This document shows, in pieces, positions 8,239 through 17,672 of a stretch of DNA of 64,000 nt. The first letter of the stretch is position 1. Each line of letters begins with the position of its first letter. The notes below the pieces were generated by a model that was not told the origin of the DNA, did no database searches, and saw nothing but the letters and a program-made list of their open reading frames with translations. The translations under genes and the position numbers were made by a program. This DNA is from Streptomyces tsukubensis. GTDB lineage: Bacteria > Actinomycetota > Actinomycetes > Streptomycetales > Streptomycetaceae. Location of the stretch: assembly GCF_009296025.1 (NCBI RefSeq), contig NZ_CP045178.1, positions 4,340,001 through 4,404,000 of the forward strand, in the 5' to 3' direction.

Positions 8239-8958
8239 ATGTACGACCCCACGGTCGCCCGGCTCACCTACCGGGCGCTGCTCGGCCGCCGCCGGGCCAT
8301 GATCCTCTTCGCTCTGCCCGTCCTGCTGATCGTCATCGCCATCGCGGTGCGCGCCTTCAGCGGGGCCGACGACCAGATCGCCTCCGACCTCCTCGGCAGC
8401 TTCGCCCTGGCCACGATGGTCCCGATCATCGGTGTCATCGCGGGCACGGGGGCGATCGGCCCCGAGATCGACGACGGCTCGGTGGTCTACCTTCTCGCCA
8501 AGCCCGTCAAACGGCCCACCATCATCGTCACCAAGCTGGTCGTCGCCATCGCTGTGACCATGGCCTTCTCCGCCATCCCGACCCTCATCGCGGGGTTCAT
8601 ACTCAACGGCAACGGACAGCAGATCGCCGTCGCCTACACGGTCGCGGCGCTGGTTGCCTCCATCGCGTACGCGGCGATCTTCCTGCTGCTCGGCACGGTC
8701 ACCCGGCACGCGGTCGTCTTCGGCCTTGTCTACGCCCTGGTGTGGGAGGCGCTCTTCGGCTCCCTCGTCTCCGGGGCGCGGACACTGAGCGTTCAGCAGT
8801 GGTCCCTGGCGCTGGCCCAGCGGATCGCGGGGGACGGCCTGGTCTCCTCGGACGTCGGCCTGCCGCTCGCGACGGTGCTGCTCGTCGTCGTCACGGTGGC
8901 GGCCACCTGGTACGCGGGGCAGAAGCTGCGCACGCTGACCCTCGCCGGCGAGGAGTGA
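8239..8958 (+). CDS. ABC-2 type permease (second)
   Basis: The 239-residue integral membrane protein has about six hydrophobic segments, starting at AMILFALPVLLIVIAIAV. The motif GPEIDDGSVVYLLAKPVKR after the second segment is typical of ABC-2 permeases that lock onto their ATPase. The ATG at 8239 follows AAGGAG by 9 bases. It ends the four-gene operon; no terminator is obvious in the following 230 bases, which contain imperfect repeats of GCGGGCGGCCACCTGC near 9000-9040. Confidence 0.88.
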   Translation: MYDPTVARLTYRALLGRRRAMILFALPVLLIVIAIAVRAFSGADDQIASDLLGSFALATMVPIIGVIAGTGAIGPEIDDGSVVYLLAKPVKRPTIIVTKLVVAIAVTMAFSAIPTLIAGFILNGNGQQIAVAYTVAALVASIAYAAIFLLLGTVTRHAVVFGLVYALVWEALFGSLVSGARTLSVQQWSLALAQRIAGDGLVSSDVGLPLATVLLVVVTVAATWYAGQKLRTLTLAGEE

Positions 8959-9195
8959 CAGCCGACTGCGGCCAGCCGCCTCCACGGCCAGCCGCCTCCG
9001 CGGGCGGCCACCTGCGCGGGCGGCCACCTGCGCTGGCGGTCCGTACCCGGGTGCCCCGGCCCCGCTCGTGAGGTCCCCTTCCGTCCTTGACGCCGGTTTC
9101 ACGCGAGTCGGGTGACACTGGACAAAGGGGGCGCCGCCCGACGGGGGGAACGGCGGGTGGTGGGGCGCGGACCGGACCGTGAGGAGGAACCCTCG

Positions 9196-9966
9196 ATGAC
9201 CGACCGGACACCGACACCACGGGGGAACACACCGGAGGAGCCGGAGCCCACCGGGCGCGGGCCGGACGGCGCAGGGGACTCAGCGGCCGGGGGACCTGCC
9301 GACGGCCCCGCGCGCGCCCGGGACGGCGGCCGCGGTGACCTGCCGGACCGCCGGGCGGGGAAGCAGGAACGACGGGACCGGGCGGAGGAACAGGACCGGC
9401 CAGACCGGCCATACCGGCCAGACCGGTCCGAGTGGCCCGAGAGGCCAGACCGGCCAGACCGGCCAGACCGGCCAGACCGGACAGACCGGCCCGAGCGGCC
9501 GGGGCAGCCCGAGCGGCCGGGGCAGCCGGGGCAGCCCGAGCGGCCGGGGCAGCCGGAGCGCCCCGACGCGGACACCGAAGCGGACGCCGACGCGGACACC
9601 GAAGCGGACGCCGACGCGGACACCGACGCGGACACCGACGCGGACACCGAAGCGGACACCGAAGCGGACGCCGACACGGACACCGAAGCGGACGCCGACG
9701 CGGACGGTGGAGCGGTCGGCGAGACGGTCCTCGGACCCGAGTCCGGTCAAGCGGCCGATGGGCCCGAGGCGGCCTGGGAGACGGCCGTCCTCGACGAGAA
9801 CTTCGTACGGGACGCCGAGACCGCGGAACCCTCGGCCCGAGCCCGGATGCTCGCCGCTCGCTGGCGGGCGGAGGGCGCCCCTGATCCCCGGCCCTGGCGT
9901 TCGGACAAGCCCCCGGCGGGCTGGTTCTGGAGCAAGGCCAGGCGGCGGAAGCGGCGAGGCCGCTGA
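9196..9966 (+). CDS. Low-complexity acidic protein, unknown function
   Basis: I do not recognise this 256-residue protein. ATG 9196 follows GAGGAGG by 8 bases. Residues about 65-125 are built from RPDRPDRP and RPGQPERP repeats. Residues about 127-175 are a strongly acidic DADTEADA repeat. The final 75 residues (ETAVLDENFVRDAE... to WRSDKPPAGWFWSKARRRKRRGR) look ordered and conserved in character and end in a basic tail. No signal peptide or membrane segment is present. A cytoplasmic protein with a long disordered spacer and a small functional C-terminus is likely. Confidence 0.7.
   Translation: MTDRTPTPRGNTPEEPEPTGRGPDGAGDSAAGGPADGPARARDGGRGDLPDRRAGKQERRDRAEEQDRPDRPYRPDRSEWPERPDRPDRPDRPDRTDRPERPGQPERPGQPGQPERPGQPERPDADTEADADADTEADADADTDADTDADTEADTEADADTDTEADADADGGAVGETVLGPESGQAADGPEAAWETAVLDENFVRDAETAEPSARARMLAARWRAEGAPDPRPWRSDKPPAGWFWSKARRRKRRGR
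9400..9480. repeat. 9-base CCAGACCGG tandem repeat in coding sequence
   Basis: Multiple near-perfect copies of a 9-base unit encode RPD triplets in the disordered protein. The repeat keeps the reading frame (9 = three codons), so copy-number change would alter length but not frame. Confidence 0.75.
9565..9707. repeat. 6/12-base GCGGACRCCGA tandem repeat in coding sequence
   Basis: About 140 bases consist of units GCGGACACCGAC, GCGGACACCGAA and GCGGACGCCGAC, encoding alternating Asp/Glu with Ala/Thr. Unit length is a multiple of three, so the frame is preserved. Confidence 0.8.
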
Positions 9967-10308
9967 GATCTCGTACGGGCGGCCGCGCGGCCCCGTGGCG
10001 GACGTGCGGAGGGCGCTCGGTAAATGAGTGGCGAGCGGGGCTCGGCAAGGCGCACAGTTGTTCTGTCGGACACCGCCACCGGTGTCCGGCCGCCACGGGG
10101 AGCGGAGTGACGACGATGACCGACACCGGTCCGTCGAGCTCCCGACAGGACGGCCCGTCGCTGAGCGCTCCGCGGTAGTCCACTACCACCGCGTCGAGCG
10201 CCGCGCGGGCCGCCCGGGGCGGCCTGAACATGCGCGTCGCGCGGGGCCGCCCACCCGGAGCACCGGGCCACCGGAAGCGCCAGGACACGTGAGGGCCCAT
10301 ACGGGGGC
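9967..10308. other. Intergenic region with a GGTAGT/ACTACC palindrome
   Basis: This 342-base gap lies between convergent genes. It holds a perfect inverted repeat GGTAGTCCACTACC (10174-10187) and a possible 20-codon frame starting ATG 10115 after GGAGTGACGACG. Neither is convincing as a gene or as a rho-independent terminator. Confidence 0.35.
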
Positions 10309-11118
10309 TCAGCCGAGCAGTCGCTCCAGGACGACGGCGATGCCGTCCTCGGCGTTCGACAGGGTGATCTCGTCGGAGACCGCCTTCAGCTCCTCATGGG
10401 CGTTGGCCATGGCCACGCCGTACGCGGCCCAGCCGAACATGGGCACGTCGTTCGGCATGTCACCGAAGGCGATGGTCCGGTTGGCGGTGACCCCGAGGCG
10501 CCTGGCGGCGAGCGAGAGCCCCGTCGCCTTGGACAGCCCGAGCGGCAGCAGCTCCACCACTCCCTCGCCGGCCATGGTCACGCCGACGAGGTCACCAGCG
10601 GCCTGCCGGGCCGCGAGGGTCAGCTGGTCGTCGGTGAGGCGCGGATGCTGGAGGTAGACCTTGTTGACCGGTTCGGTCCACAGTTCGTCGGTGCCCACAC
10701 GCAGGGCGGGCAGCGGCCCCTCCTGGAGGTGATAGCCGGGCCCGGCGAGGATCTTGCCCTCGATACCGTCCTGGCTCACGGCCAGGTGCAACCCGCCGGT
10801 GTCGGCCTCGATCTTGGCCACGGCGAGCCGCGCGAGTTGCCGGTCCAGCGTCACGGAGGTCAGCAGCCTGCCCTCGCCCGCGTGGTAGACCTGCGCGCCC
10901 TGGCCGCAGACGGCGAGCCCGTCGTACTCCAGGTCGGTCAGGACGTGCCGGGTCCAGGGGACGGCCCTGCCGGTGACGATGATGTGGGCCGCGCCCGCCG
11001 CGGTGACGGCGGCGAGCGCTTCGCGGGTACGCCCCGAGACCGTGTCGTCGGGTCGCAGCAGCGTCCCGTCGAGGTCGGTGGCGACGAGCAGATAGGGGAA
11101 CGACGGGGCGGCGCTCAC
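10309..11118 (-). CDS. HAD-superfamily (Cof-type) phosphatase
   Basis: The 269-residue protein is a haloacid-dehalogenase hydrolase of the Cof/IIB type. It has the DLDGTLL nucleophile motif at about residues 15-21, TGR (motif II) near 49-51 and [10 protein letters not shown] (motif IV) near the C-terminus. These enzymes dephosphorylate sugar phosphates or flavin and pyridoxal phosphates; the substrate here is not readable. The GTG at 11118 overlaps the serS stop as GTGA, so it is co-translated with seryl-tRNA synthetase. Confidence 0.88.
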   Translation of the reverse strand: MSAAPSFPYLLVATDLDGTLLRPDDTVSGRTREALAAVTAAGAAHIIVTGRAVPWTRHVLTDLEYDGLAVCGQGAQVYHAGEGRLLTSVTLDRQLARLAVAKIEADTGGLHLAVSQDGIEGKILAGPGYHLQEGPLPALRVGTDELWTEPVNKVYLQHPRLTDDQLTLAARQAAGDLVGVTMAGEGVVELLPLGLSKATGLSLAARRLGVTANRTIAFGDMPNDVPMFGWAAYGVAMANAHEELKAVSDEITLSNAEDGIAVVLERLLG

Positions 11119-12392
11119 TTCGCGACGGGCTCCAGGATCTCTCGGCCGCCCAGGTAGGGGCGCAGTACCTCCGGCACCCGTACGGAGCCGTCGGCCTGCT
11201 GGTGATTCTCCAGGAGGGCGACGATCGTGCGGGGAACGGCGCACAGCGTGCCGTTGAGCGTCGCGAGCGGACGCACGGTCTTGCCGTCCCGCATGCGGAT
11301 CGAGAGCCGCCGCGCCTGGAACTCGGTGCAGTCGGACGCCGAGGTCAGCTCGCGGTACTTGCCCTGGGTGGGGATCCACGCCTCGCAGTCGAACTTGCGG
11401 GCGGCGGAGGAGCCGAGGTCACCGGTGGCCACATCGATCACCCGGAACGGAAGTTCAAGACCGGTCAGCCACTGCTTCTCCCAGTCGAGCAGCCGCTGGT
11501 GCTCGGCCTGCGAGTCCGCGGGGTCGACGTACGAGAACATCTCGACCTTGTCGAACTGGTGCACCCGGAAGATGCCCTTGGTGTCCTTGCCGTGCGAACC
11601 GGCCTCACGGCGGAAGCACGGCGAGAAACCGGCGTAGCGCAGCGGCAGGCGGTCCGCGTCGAGGATCTCGTCCATGTGGTAGCCGGCGAGGGCCACCTCC
11701 GAGGTGCCGACGAGGTACAGGTCGTCGTTTTCCAGGCGGTACACGTCCTGGGCCGCCTGGCCGAGGAAGCCGGTGCCCTCCATGGCCTGGGGACGGACCA
11801 GCGCGGGGGTGAGCATCGGGGTGAAGCCTGCGGCCGTGGCCTGCGCGATGGCCGCGTTGACCAGGGCGAGCTCAAGCAGGGCTCCGACGCCCGTCAGGTA
11901 GTAGAAACGCGAACCCGACACCTTGGCGGCGCGCTCGACGTCGATGGCGCCGAGCTTCTGGCCCAGTTCCAGGTGGTCCCTGGGCTCGAAGCCCTCCGCG
12001 GCGAAGTCACGAATGGTGCCGTGCGTCTCCAGCAGCGCGAAGTCCTCCTCGCCGCCGACGGGTACGCCGGGGTGCACGAGGTTGCCGAGTCCGCGCAGCA
12101 GCTGCTGGGTCTCGCCCGCGGCCGCGTCACGCTCCGCGTCGGCGGCCTTGACCGCGCCGGCCAGTTCACCGGCCTTCCTCAGCAGTTCCTGCTTCTCGTC
12201 GCCCGAGGCCTTCGGGATGAGCTTGCCCAGAGACTTCTGCTCGGCGCGCAGCTCGTCGAAGCGGATACCGGACGACCTGCGCCGCTCGTCCGCGGAGATC
12301 AGGGTGTCGACGAGGGCGACATCCTCTCCACGGGCGCGCTGGGAGGCACGGACACGGTCGGGGTCCTCACGGAGCAGGCGAAGGTCAATCAC
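11115..12392 (-). CDS. serS: Seryl-tRNA synthetase
   Basis: This 425-residue class II synthetase charges tRNA-Ser with serine. It begins [20 protein letters not shown], the usual SerRS start. An N-terminal helical tRNA-binding arm follows (about 30-105). Motif 2 is visible as [21 protein letters not shown] and motif 3 as [16 protein letters not shown]. Length is normal. It is the first gene of a two-gene unit with the HAD phosphatase, and the long upstream non-coding region carries a DnaA-box cluster. Two serine tRNAs occur elsewhere in this window. Confidence 0.97.
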   Translation of the reverse strand: MIDLRLLREDPDRVRASQRARGEDVALVDTLISADERRRSSGIRFDELRAEQKSLGKLIPKASGDEKQELLRKAGELAGAVKAADAERDAAAGETQQLLRGLGNLVHPGVPVGGEEDFALLETHGTIRDFAAEGFEPRDHLELGQKLGAIDVERAAKVSGSRFYYLTGVGALLELALVNAAIAQATAAGFTPMLTPALVRPQAMEGTGFLGQAAQDVYRLENDDLYLVGTSEVALAGYHMDEILDADRLPLRYAGFSPCFRREAGSHGKDTKGIFRVHQFDKVEMFSYVDPADSQAEHQRLLDWEKQWLTGLELPFRVIDVATGDLGSSAARKFDCEAWIPTQGKYRELTSASDCTEFQARRLSIRMRDGKTVRPLATLNGTLCAVPRTIVALLENHQQADGSVRVPEVLRPYLGGREILEPVAK

Positions 12393-13245
12393 CCCTCAAG
12401 GCTACCGGTGTGCCCCAGCCGCTCTCGACTCGATATCCGTATGGCTTCCGTTTCGGGATCCGTTTCGTGATCCGTCAGCGGTTCCGAGGAGGACAGGGCC
12501 TGCCGGGGGAGTCCTTCACACACCGTCGAGGCGCGCACCGAAATGGATGAAATGGGCGAAATGCCGGTATAGAAAAGAGCCCGGAACGCGGCGGCGGAAA
12601 TGGGGCGCGGGGTGTGGGGCGGAGTGCGGGACGCGTCAAGGGAGCGTTGTCGGAGGCGTCAAGTGAAAGGGGGATCATTCCCTGGAAAGGGTCAGTAATG
12701 CGGGGGGCGATTGACCGACTCCCTTGCATGAGCGGCCACTTGGCCGCCCGGTTGTCCACAGGGGGAGTTTGCGCGCGAAAAGTTATCCACAGGCTGTGTG
12801 GGAAAACTGTGGACTCTGGAATGTCGCCTTCCGAATGCTGTATAGGGTCACGTGGATTCCCGCTTCAAACCCACTTTGTTGCCACTTTCGGGTGCAAATC
12901 GGCCACCACATAAAGTTGATCAAGGTATCTGTGGCAACGAAAGGTCGACACCCCGGTGAAGGGTGATGTACGCGTCTGTGGATGGACTTGGGGCGCGTAG
13001 GGCGATTTGTCGACCATGTCGGAGGGCGTTGTCGACTTGTCCCCAGGTGGAGTAGGTCACCTGTGGATAACTTTGTGGATACCGCTCGCCCCACGCGGAG
13101 CGGTAAATCAGCAGGTCCGACAGACGCCACAGTCCGCCGCCTCGGTCTCCGTCCCTGAGACGGCGATGGCGGGCCAGGCCGCCGCCTCGACCGCCCGACC
13201 CCGGGCCGTCCGGCCGCCGAGGTGGGCCCGTCGGCGTGCAGGGGG
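12393..13245. promoter_or_regulatory. 853-base non-coding region with a DnaA-box cluster
   Basis: No gene is supported here. Perfect DnaA boxes are TTGTCCACA 12752-12760 (+), TTATCCACA 12783-12791 (+) and TTATCCACA 13062-13070 (-). Near matches are GAGTCCACA 12808-12816 (-), CCATCCACA 12977-12985 (-), TTGTCCCCA 13037-13045 (+) and GTATCCACA 13074-13082 (-). The two groups flank about 170 bases of comparatively AT-rich sequence with a GTTGCCAC/GTGGCAAC inverted repeat (12878-12885, 12931-12938). The serS promoter must lie in the left part. The arrangement fits a DnaA-binding locus outside oriC. Confidence 0.8.
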
Positions 13246-14181
13246 TCAGAACCGCCCGTCCTGGCAGCGGGCGAGCCAGTCGGAGGCGGCCACGAACTCG
13301 GCGTCCGAGGTGCCGTGCCGCAGCGCGGAAAGATCTTCGAGGCGCACCTCCGCACGCGGGTAGGAGCCGAGGAAGCGCACGTTCGGGCTGATCCGCTTCA
13401 GCCCCATCAGGGCCTCGCCGACCCTCCGGTCGGAGACGTGTCCCTCCGCGTCGATCGCGAAGCAGTAGTGGCCGATTCCCTCACCGGTCGGCCGGGACTG
13501 GATCAGCATCAGGTTGACGCCCCTTACGGCGAACTCCTGGAGCAGTTCGAGCAGGGCGCCCGGCCGGTCGGGGCCGAGCCAGATGACCACCGAGGTCTTG
13601 TCGGCGCCCGTCGGCGCCGCGGGCCTCGCGGGCCGGCCGACCAGGACGAAGCGGGTCTGCGCGTTGTCCGCGTCGTGAATCTCCGTGAACAAAGGTTCGA
13701 GGCCGTAGGTGGCGGCGGCGAACTCACCCGCGAAGGCCGCGTCGAAGCGGCCCTCCTGGACGAGCTTCGCGCCGTCCGCGTTGGAGGCGGCCGACTCCCA
13801 CACCGCCTCGGGAAGATGGCTTGCCAGCCAGTTCCGCACCTGGGGCTGGGCCGCGGGGTGGGCGGTGACCGTCTTGATGTCCGACAGTTTCGTACCGGGC
13901 CTGACCAGCAGCGCGAAGGTGATGGAGAGCAGCACCTCGCGGTGGATCATCAGCGGTTCGCCGGAGACGAGCTGGTCGAGGGTGGTGGTGATGCCGCCCT
14001 CCACCGAGTTCTCGATCGGTACGAGGGCGGCTGCCGCCTCCCCATGGCGTACGGCGTCGAGCGCGGCCGGCACGGAGACCATCGGGACCAGCTCACGGGT
14101 GGCGGACTCCGGGAGTTTGCGGAGCGCGGCTTCGGTGAAGGTGCCCTCGGGGCCGAGGTACGTGTAGCGCGTGGCGGACAT
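13246..14181 (-). CDS. pheA: Prephenate dehydratase
   Basis: The 311-residue enzyme converts prephenate to phenylpyruvate in phenylalanine synthesis. The start YTYLGPEGTFTEAAL and the VPIENSVEGGITTTLDQL segment are characteristic of the catalytic PDT domain. The C-terminal part (about 200-275) is an ACT regulatory domain, seen in LGPDRPGALLELLQEF and the ESRP-like IQSRPTGEGIGHYCF loop, so allosteric feedback by phenylalanine is expected. There is no fused chorismate mutase. It stands alone, divergently placed from no gene and following the dtpA operon on the same strand. Confidence 0.96.
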   Translation of the reverse strand: MSATRYTYLGPEGTFTEAALRKLPESATRELVPMVSVPAALDAVRHGEAAAALVPIENSVEGGITTTLDQLVSGEPLMIHREVLLSITFALLVRPGTKLSDIKTVTAHPAAQPQVRNWLASHLPEAVWESAASNADGAKLVQEGRFDAAFAGEFAAATYGLEPLFTEIHDADNAQTRFVLVGRPARPAAPTGADKTSVVIWLGPDRPGALLELLQEFAVRGVNLMLIQSRPTGEGIGHYCFAIDAEGHVSDRRVGEALMGLKRISPNVRFLGSYPRAEVRLEDLSALRHGTSDAEFVAASDWLARCQDGRF

Positions 14182-14296
14182 GCGATCACCCTAATCCGCC
14201 CCGCGCCCGCCCCGTTCCTCAGTCCGCGAGGCGCCCACCGGCGTGCGGCGCGCGCCCCTGGTGAAGCTCCGGGGGCGCACGCGGGCGTGCTGCGGG

Positions 14297-15535
14297 TCAG
14301 CTCTCCAGCAGCCGCTGCCCCACGTACTCCCCCTTGGCCGCGCCCCCCGGTACGGCGAAGAGACCGCTGGACTCGTGGCGGATGAACTCGCTCAGCGCGT
14401 CGCCCCGGTCGAGCTTGCGCTGGACCGGTACGAAGCCGCGCAGCGGATCCGCCTGCCAGGCGATGAAGAGCAGCCCCGCGTCGGGTACGCCGTCCGCGTC
14501 GAACCCGTCGTGGAAGGAGAAGGGCCTGCGCAGCATGGCCGCACCCCCGTTCTGATCGGGGCGGGTGATGCGGCTGTGGGCGTTGAGCGGGATGACCAGG
14601 TCTCCGTCGGGCCCTGTCCTGTCGAGTTTCGGCCCGGTCGTCTCCGTACCGCCCGTCAGGGGCGCGCCGTCGGACTTGCGGCGCCCTATGACGTTCTCCT
14701 GGTCCTTCAGCGGCAGCTTCTCCCACTGGTCGAGCAGCATCCTGATCCGCCGTACGACGGCGTAGGAGCCGCCCGCCATCCACGCGGGGTCGCCGTCGGA
14801 CGGTACGAAGATCCGCTGGTCGAAGTCCTTGTCGGCCGGCGCGGGGTTGTCCGTGCCGTCGATCTGCCCCATGAGGTTCCTGGTGGTCATGGGGCGGGCG
14901 GTGGCGCCGGGCGAGCGGTTGAAGCCGTTCATCTGCCAGCGGACAGTGGCCGCCCCCGCGGCGTCCTTCTGGAGGGCGCGCAGGGCGTGAAAGGCGACGA
15001 GCGCGTCGTTGGCGCCGATCTGCACCCACAGGTCACCGTTGCCGCGCTTGGCGTCGAGGTGGTCGGAGGAGAACTCCGGCAGCGGGTCCAAAGCGTCGGG
15101 CCGCAGTTTCTCCAGCCCCGCACGCGTGAAGAAACCGTGCCCGAAACCGAAGGTCACCGTCAGGGACGAGGGGCCCGCGTCCAGCGCGATCCCCGTGTCA
15201 TGGCCGCCGGCGGAGGCGGCCTCACCCGCTGTCAGCCGCTCGGCCGTCGCCGACCAGCGGCGCAGCAGGTTGGCCGCCTCCCTGCGTCCGGCCCCCGATA
15301 CGAGGTCGAAGGCGGCGAGGTGGCCGCGAGCCTGTACGGGGGTGCTGATGCCCGCCTGATGTTTCCCGTGAAACATCACCCGGTCCGCGCCGACACCGGT
15401 CAGCGCGGGCCGGTCGTCGGAGGGCGCGGAGGCATAACCTGCCGCGCCGCCCGCGACGCCGAGGGCGAGCCCGGTGGCGCCGGCGGTACCGAGCAGCCGG
15501 CGCCGGGAGATGGAGTGGTCAGCGGGGGGTGTCAT
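14297..15535 (-). CDS. dtpA: Tat-exported DyP-type haem peroxidase DtpA/EfeB
   Basis: The 412-residue dye-decolourising peroxidase carries a twin-arginine signal (SRRRLLGTAG, residues 10-19) and is exported folded. The family GxxDG motif is GQIDG (224-228). A likely proximal haem ligand is His320 in LNAHSRI, and a distal Arg lies at 336/337. The gene is the last of the copCD-dtpA end of the copper cluster, 6 bases after the copCD stop. This matches Streptomyces lividans, where DtpA, Sco and ECuC work together and DtpA is needed for maturation of the extracellular copper oxidase GlxA. A role in iron uptake as in EfeB is less likely because no efeU/efeO is nearby. Confidence 0.93.
   Translation of the reverse strand: MTPPADHSISRRRLLGTAGATGLALGVAGGAAGYASAPSDDRPALTGVGADRVMFHGKHQAGISTPVQARGHLAAFDLVSGAGRREAANLLRRWSATAERLTAGEAASAGGHDTGIALDAGPSSLTVTFGFGHGFFTRAGLEKLRPDALDPLPEFSSDHLDAKRGNGDLWVQIGANDALVAFHALRALQKDAAGAATVRWQMNGFNRSPGATARPMTTRNLMGQIDGTDNPAPADKDFDQRIFVPSDGDPAWMAGGSYAVVRRIRMLLDQWEKLPLKDQENVIGRRKSDGAPLTGGTETTGPKLDRTGPDGDLVIPLNAHSRITRPDQNGGAAMLRRPFSFHDGFDADGVPDAGLLFIAWQADPLRGFVPVQRKLDRGDALSEFIRHESSGLFAVPGGAAKGEYVGQRLLES
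15361..15374. promoter_or_regulatory. parS-like site (13 of 14 bases)
   Basis: GTTTCCCGTGAAAC differs from the ParB-binding consensus GTTTCACGTGAAAC by one base. It lies inside dtpA, where it encodes part of MFHGKH. Streptomyces chromosomes carry many parS sites around oriC. Confidence 0.5.
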
Positions 15536-15541
15536 GGGTGT

Positions 15542-17656
15542 TCAGCCGATCTTCGCGTGCTTCGTCACGGTCACCTGGTCGATGTCGGAGGTACGCACGG
15601 TCACCGACACCTTCCAGTCGCCCGCCATCGGGAGCTGTACGCCGCTCGCGCTCCAGTGTCCGGAAGCGATGTGGTCGGGCTCGACGGGGAGGGGGCCGAC
15701 CTGCTTCGCGGGGAGGGTCAGGGCGAGTTTGATCTCCGGCAGGTCGAAGGGGGAGCCGTCGGGGCGCTCGGCGTAGAGGTGCACCTCATTGCTGCCGCTG
15801 TGCCCCGGGTCCATGTCGATCAGGACGGTCCCCTTGCCCTTGGTGCCGCCGGTGTCGAACGGCATCTTCAGCGAGACGGGCTGTCCCGCCCCGGCCGCCG
15901 GGGCGGAGGCGGAGGTGGCGTGCGCGGCCTCCTCCTCCGTACGACCGGGCTCGGTGGTGGTGAGGAGTGTGGTCACTCCGAGGAGTACGACGGCCACCCC
16001 GGCCTCCACGAGAACGGAGCGGCGCAGCCCGGAGCGGGAGGTGTCGGCGTCGCGCACCCGCTTCTCCGTGGCCGTGGAGACCGCGGCGCGCTGACGGGCC
16101 AACTGGGCGGCCCGCACGGCGTCCACGGCGGGGGCGGAGGGGCCCGTACCCGAGCCGGCGCTCGTCCGTGACCGTGCCGGCTTCTGCGCGGGCACCGACG
16201 GCGTGGCCGTACCGGCCTCCGGGGCGGCCTCCGTTCCGGACTCGGGGGCGGTCTCGGTCTCCGGGGCGGCCGGGCCGGTGGCCGTGGCCGCTGCCTCAGG
16301 AGCGCCCACCGCGCCCATGGCCTCCCGCGCGGCGACGCGCTCCGTGTCCCGCTCCGTGAGCCGGGCCGTCCACCGCCGGGAGAACGCCGCCGTGCAGACC
16401 AGTACGGCGACCAGTCCGACCTTGATCAGCAGCAGCCGCCCGTAGGTGGTGGAGCCCAGCGCCGACCAGGAGCCCACCTGGCGCCACGCCTGGTAGAGCC
16501 CGGTCGCGGCCAGCACGATCACACTGGTGAAGGCGGTACGGGAGAAGCGGCGCACGGCGGACGCCTCGACCGTGGGCACCTGGTGGAGCGAGACGAGCAG
16601 GGCGGTGAGGCCGCCGAGCCAGGTGGCCACCGCCAGCAGATGGAGGATGTCGAGGGGCATGGAGAGCCCCGGCTGGATACCGACGGAGGCGTGCTCCGCC
16701 AGCGCCCAGGTGGCGGCGAGTCCGATCGCGACGACCGCGCCCCCGACGGCCAGACCGAAGGTCAGGTCCCTCCGCTCCTTCGCGTCCTCCCGCCCCGCGT
16801 ACGTACCGAAGAGGACCACGACGAACAGGGCCGCGACGGCGAGCAGCAGCAACCGCGATACGAGGGCGGCGCCCGGCTTGGACTGGAACACGTCCCCAAG
16901 GGCACCCATGTCGAAGACGTCGGCGAGCTTGCCCGACCCCGTGTAGGAGCCGCGCAGGAGCAGCAGCGCCAGGGTCGAGGCCGTGAGGCCGACCCAGCCG
17001 TACACGACGACCCGCTGCACCTGCCGTACCCGCGCCCCCCTCGGCCAGCAGCCGAGGACGAAGGCGCCGCCGCCGACGAGCAGCGTGAAACCGGCGTACG
17101 CCACGTAGCGCGCGATGCCGTACAGCGTGCCGACGATCCCGCCCCCCGCGTCCTGCTGGGGCACGGCCGCGGTGGTCTTGGACGCGGCGCCGATCGAGAA
17201 GGTGTAGGCCCCGGACACGGGGTGGCTGTCGGCCGAGATGACCTGGTAGGTGACGGTGAACGTGCCGTTGGGCAGGCCCGAGTGCAGCTCCACGCGGTAC
17301 CGCGCCTTGGAGCCGCTGCTGAGGTCGCTGAGTTTGCCGGTGTCCACGCGTTTGCCGGCGGGGTCGAGTACGCGTACCGAGTCGTCGGAGACCGCGATCT
17401 TCTCCGAGAAGGTGAGGGTCACCCGCTGGGGTGCCTGTTCGACCACCGCTCCCTGCTTCGGGTCGCTGCCCACCAGCGCCGCGTGCGCGGAGGCGGAACC
17501 CGCCCCGGTGAGCAGCGTGAGGAACGCGCCGGCCAGCGCCGCGGCGAGCAGCAACAGCCGGGAGGCCGTACGTCCGCCGGTCGCCTGACGGTTCACGCGA
17601 GCGCCGGGGCCCGACAAGGGCAGGGCGCCGCCCGAGCGGGGAGCGATGGTTTTCAT
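15542..17656 (-). CDS. CopC-CopD fusion, copper-binding membrane protein
   Basis: The 704-residue protein has a signal segment (33-57) ending ASA before His58, so the mature chain starts with His as in CopC. The CopC domain (58-157) also has Asp143 and His145 in SADSHPV, completing a Cu(II) site. A CopD-type domain with about eight membrane helices follows (190-430). Then comes a Pro/Ala/Glu-rich cytoplasmic linker, another membrane helix near 560, and a C-terminal extracytoplasmic beta domain containing DMDPGHSGSNEVHLY. It probably binds extracellular copper and moves it across the membrane. It lies between ecuC and dtpA in one transcription unit. Confidence 0.9.
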   Translation of the reverse strand: MKTIAPRSGGALPLSGPGARVNRQATGGRTASRLLLLAAALAGAFLTLLTGAGSASAHAALVGSDPKQGAVVEQAPQRVTLTFSEKIAVSDDSVRVLDPAGKRVDTGKLSDLSSGSKARYRVELHSGLPNGTFTVTYQVISADSHPVSGAYTFSIGAASKTTAAVPQQDAGGGIVGTLYGIARYVAYAGFTLLVGGGAFVLGCWPRGARVRQVQRVVVYGWVGLTASTLALLLLRGSYTGSGKLADVFDMGALGDVFQSKPGAALVSRLLLLAVAALFVVVLFGTYAGREDAKERRDLTFGLAVGGAVVAIGLAATWALAEHASVGIQPGLSMPLDILHLLAVATWLGGLTALLVSLHQVPTVEASAVRRFSRTAFTSVIVLAATGLYQAWRQVGSWSALGSTTYGRLLLIKVGLVAVLVCTAAFSRRWTARLTERDTERVAAREAMGAVGAPEAAATATGPAAPETETAPESGTEAAPEAGTATPSVPAQKPARSRTSAGSGTGPSAPAVDAVRAAQLARQRAAVSTATEKRVRDADTSRSGLRRSVLVEAGVAVVLLGVTTLLTTTEPGRTEEEAAHATSASAPAAGAGQPVSLKMPFDTGGTKGKGTVLIDMDPGHSGSNEVHLYAERPDGSPFDLPEIKLALTLPAKQVGPLPVEPDHIASGHWSASGVQLPMAGDWKVSVTVRTSDIDQVTVTKHAKIG

Positions 17657-17672
17657 CAGCTGTCTCAGTCCC

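Noticed and set aside
12724..12966. 80-codon frame in the DnaA-box region
   Set aside because: It reads through the DnaA boxes and AT-richer core with Streptomyces-atypical codon use and no ribosome-binding site.
14297..15535. EfeB as part of an iron-uptake operon
   Set aside because: No efeU or efeO is present; copper chaperone genes surround it, matching the DtpA context.
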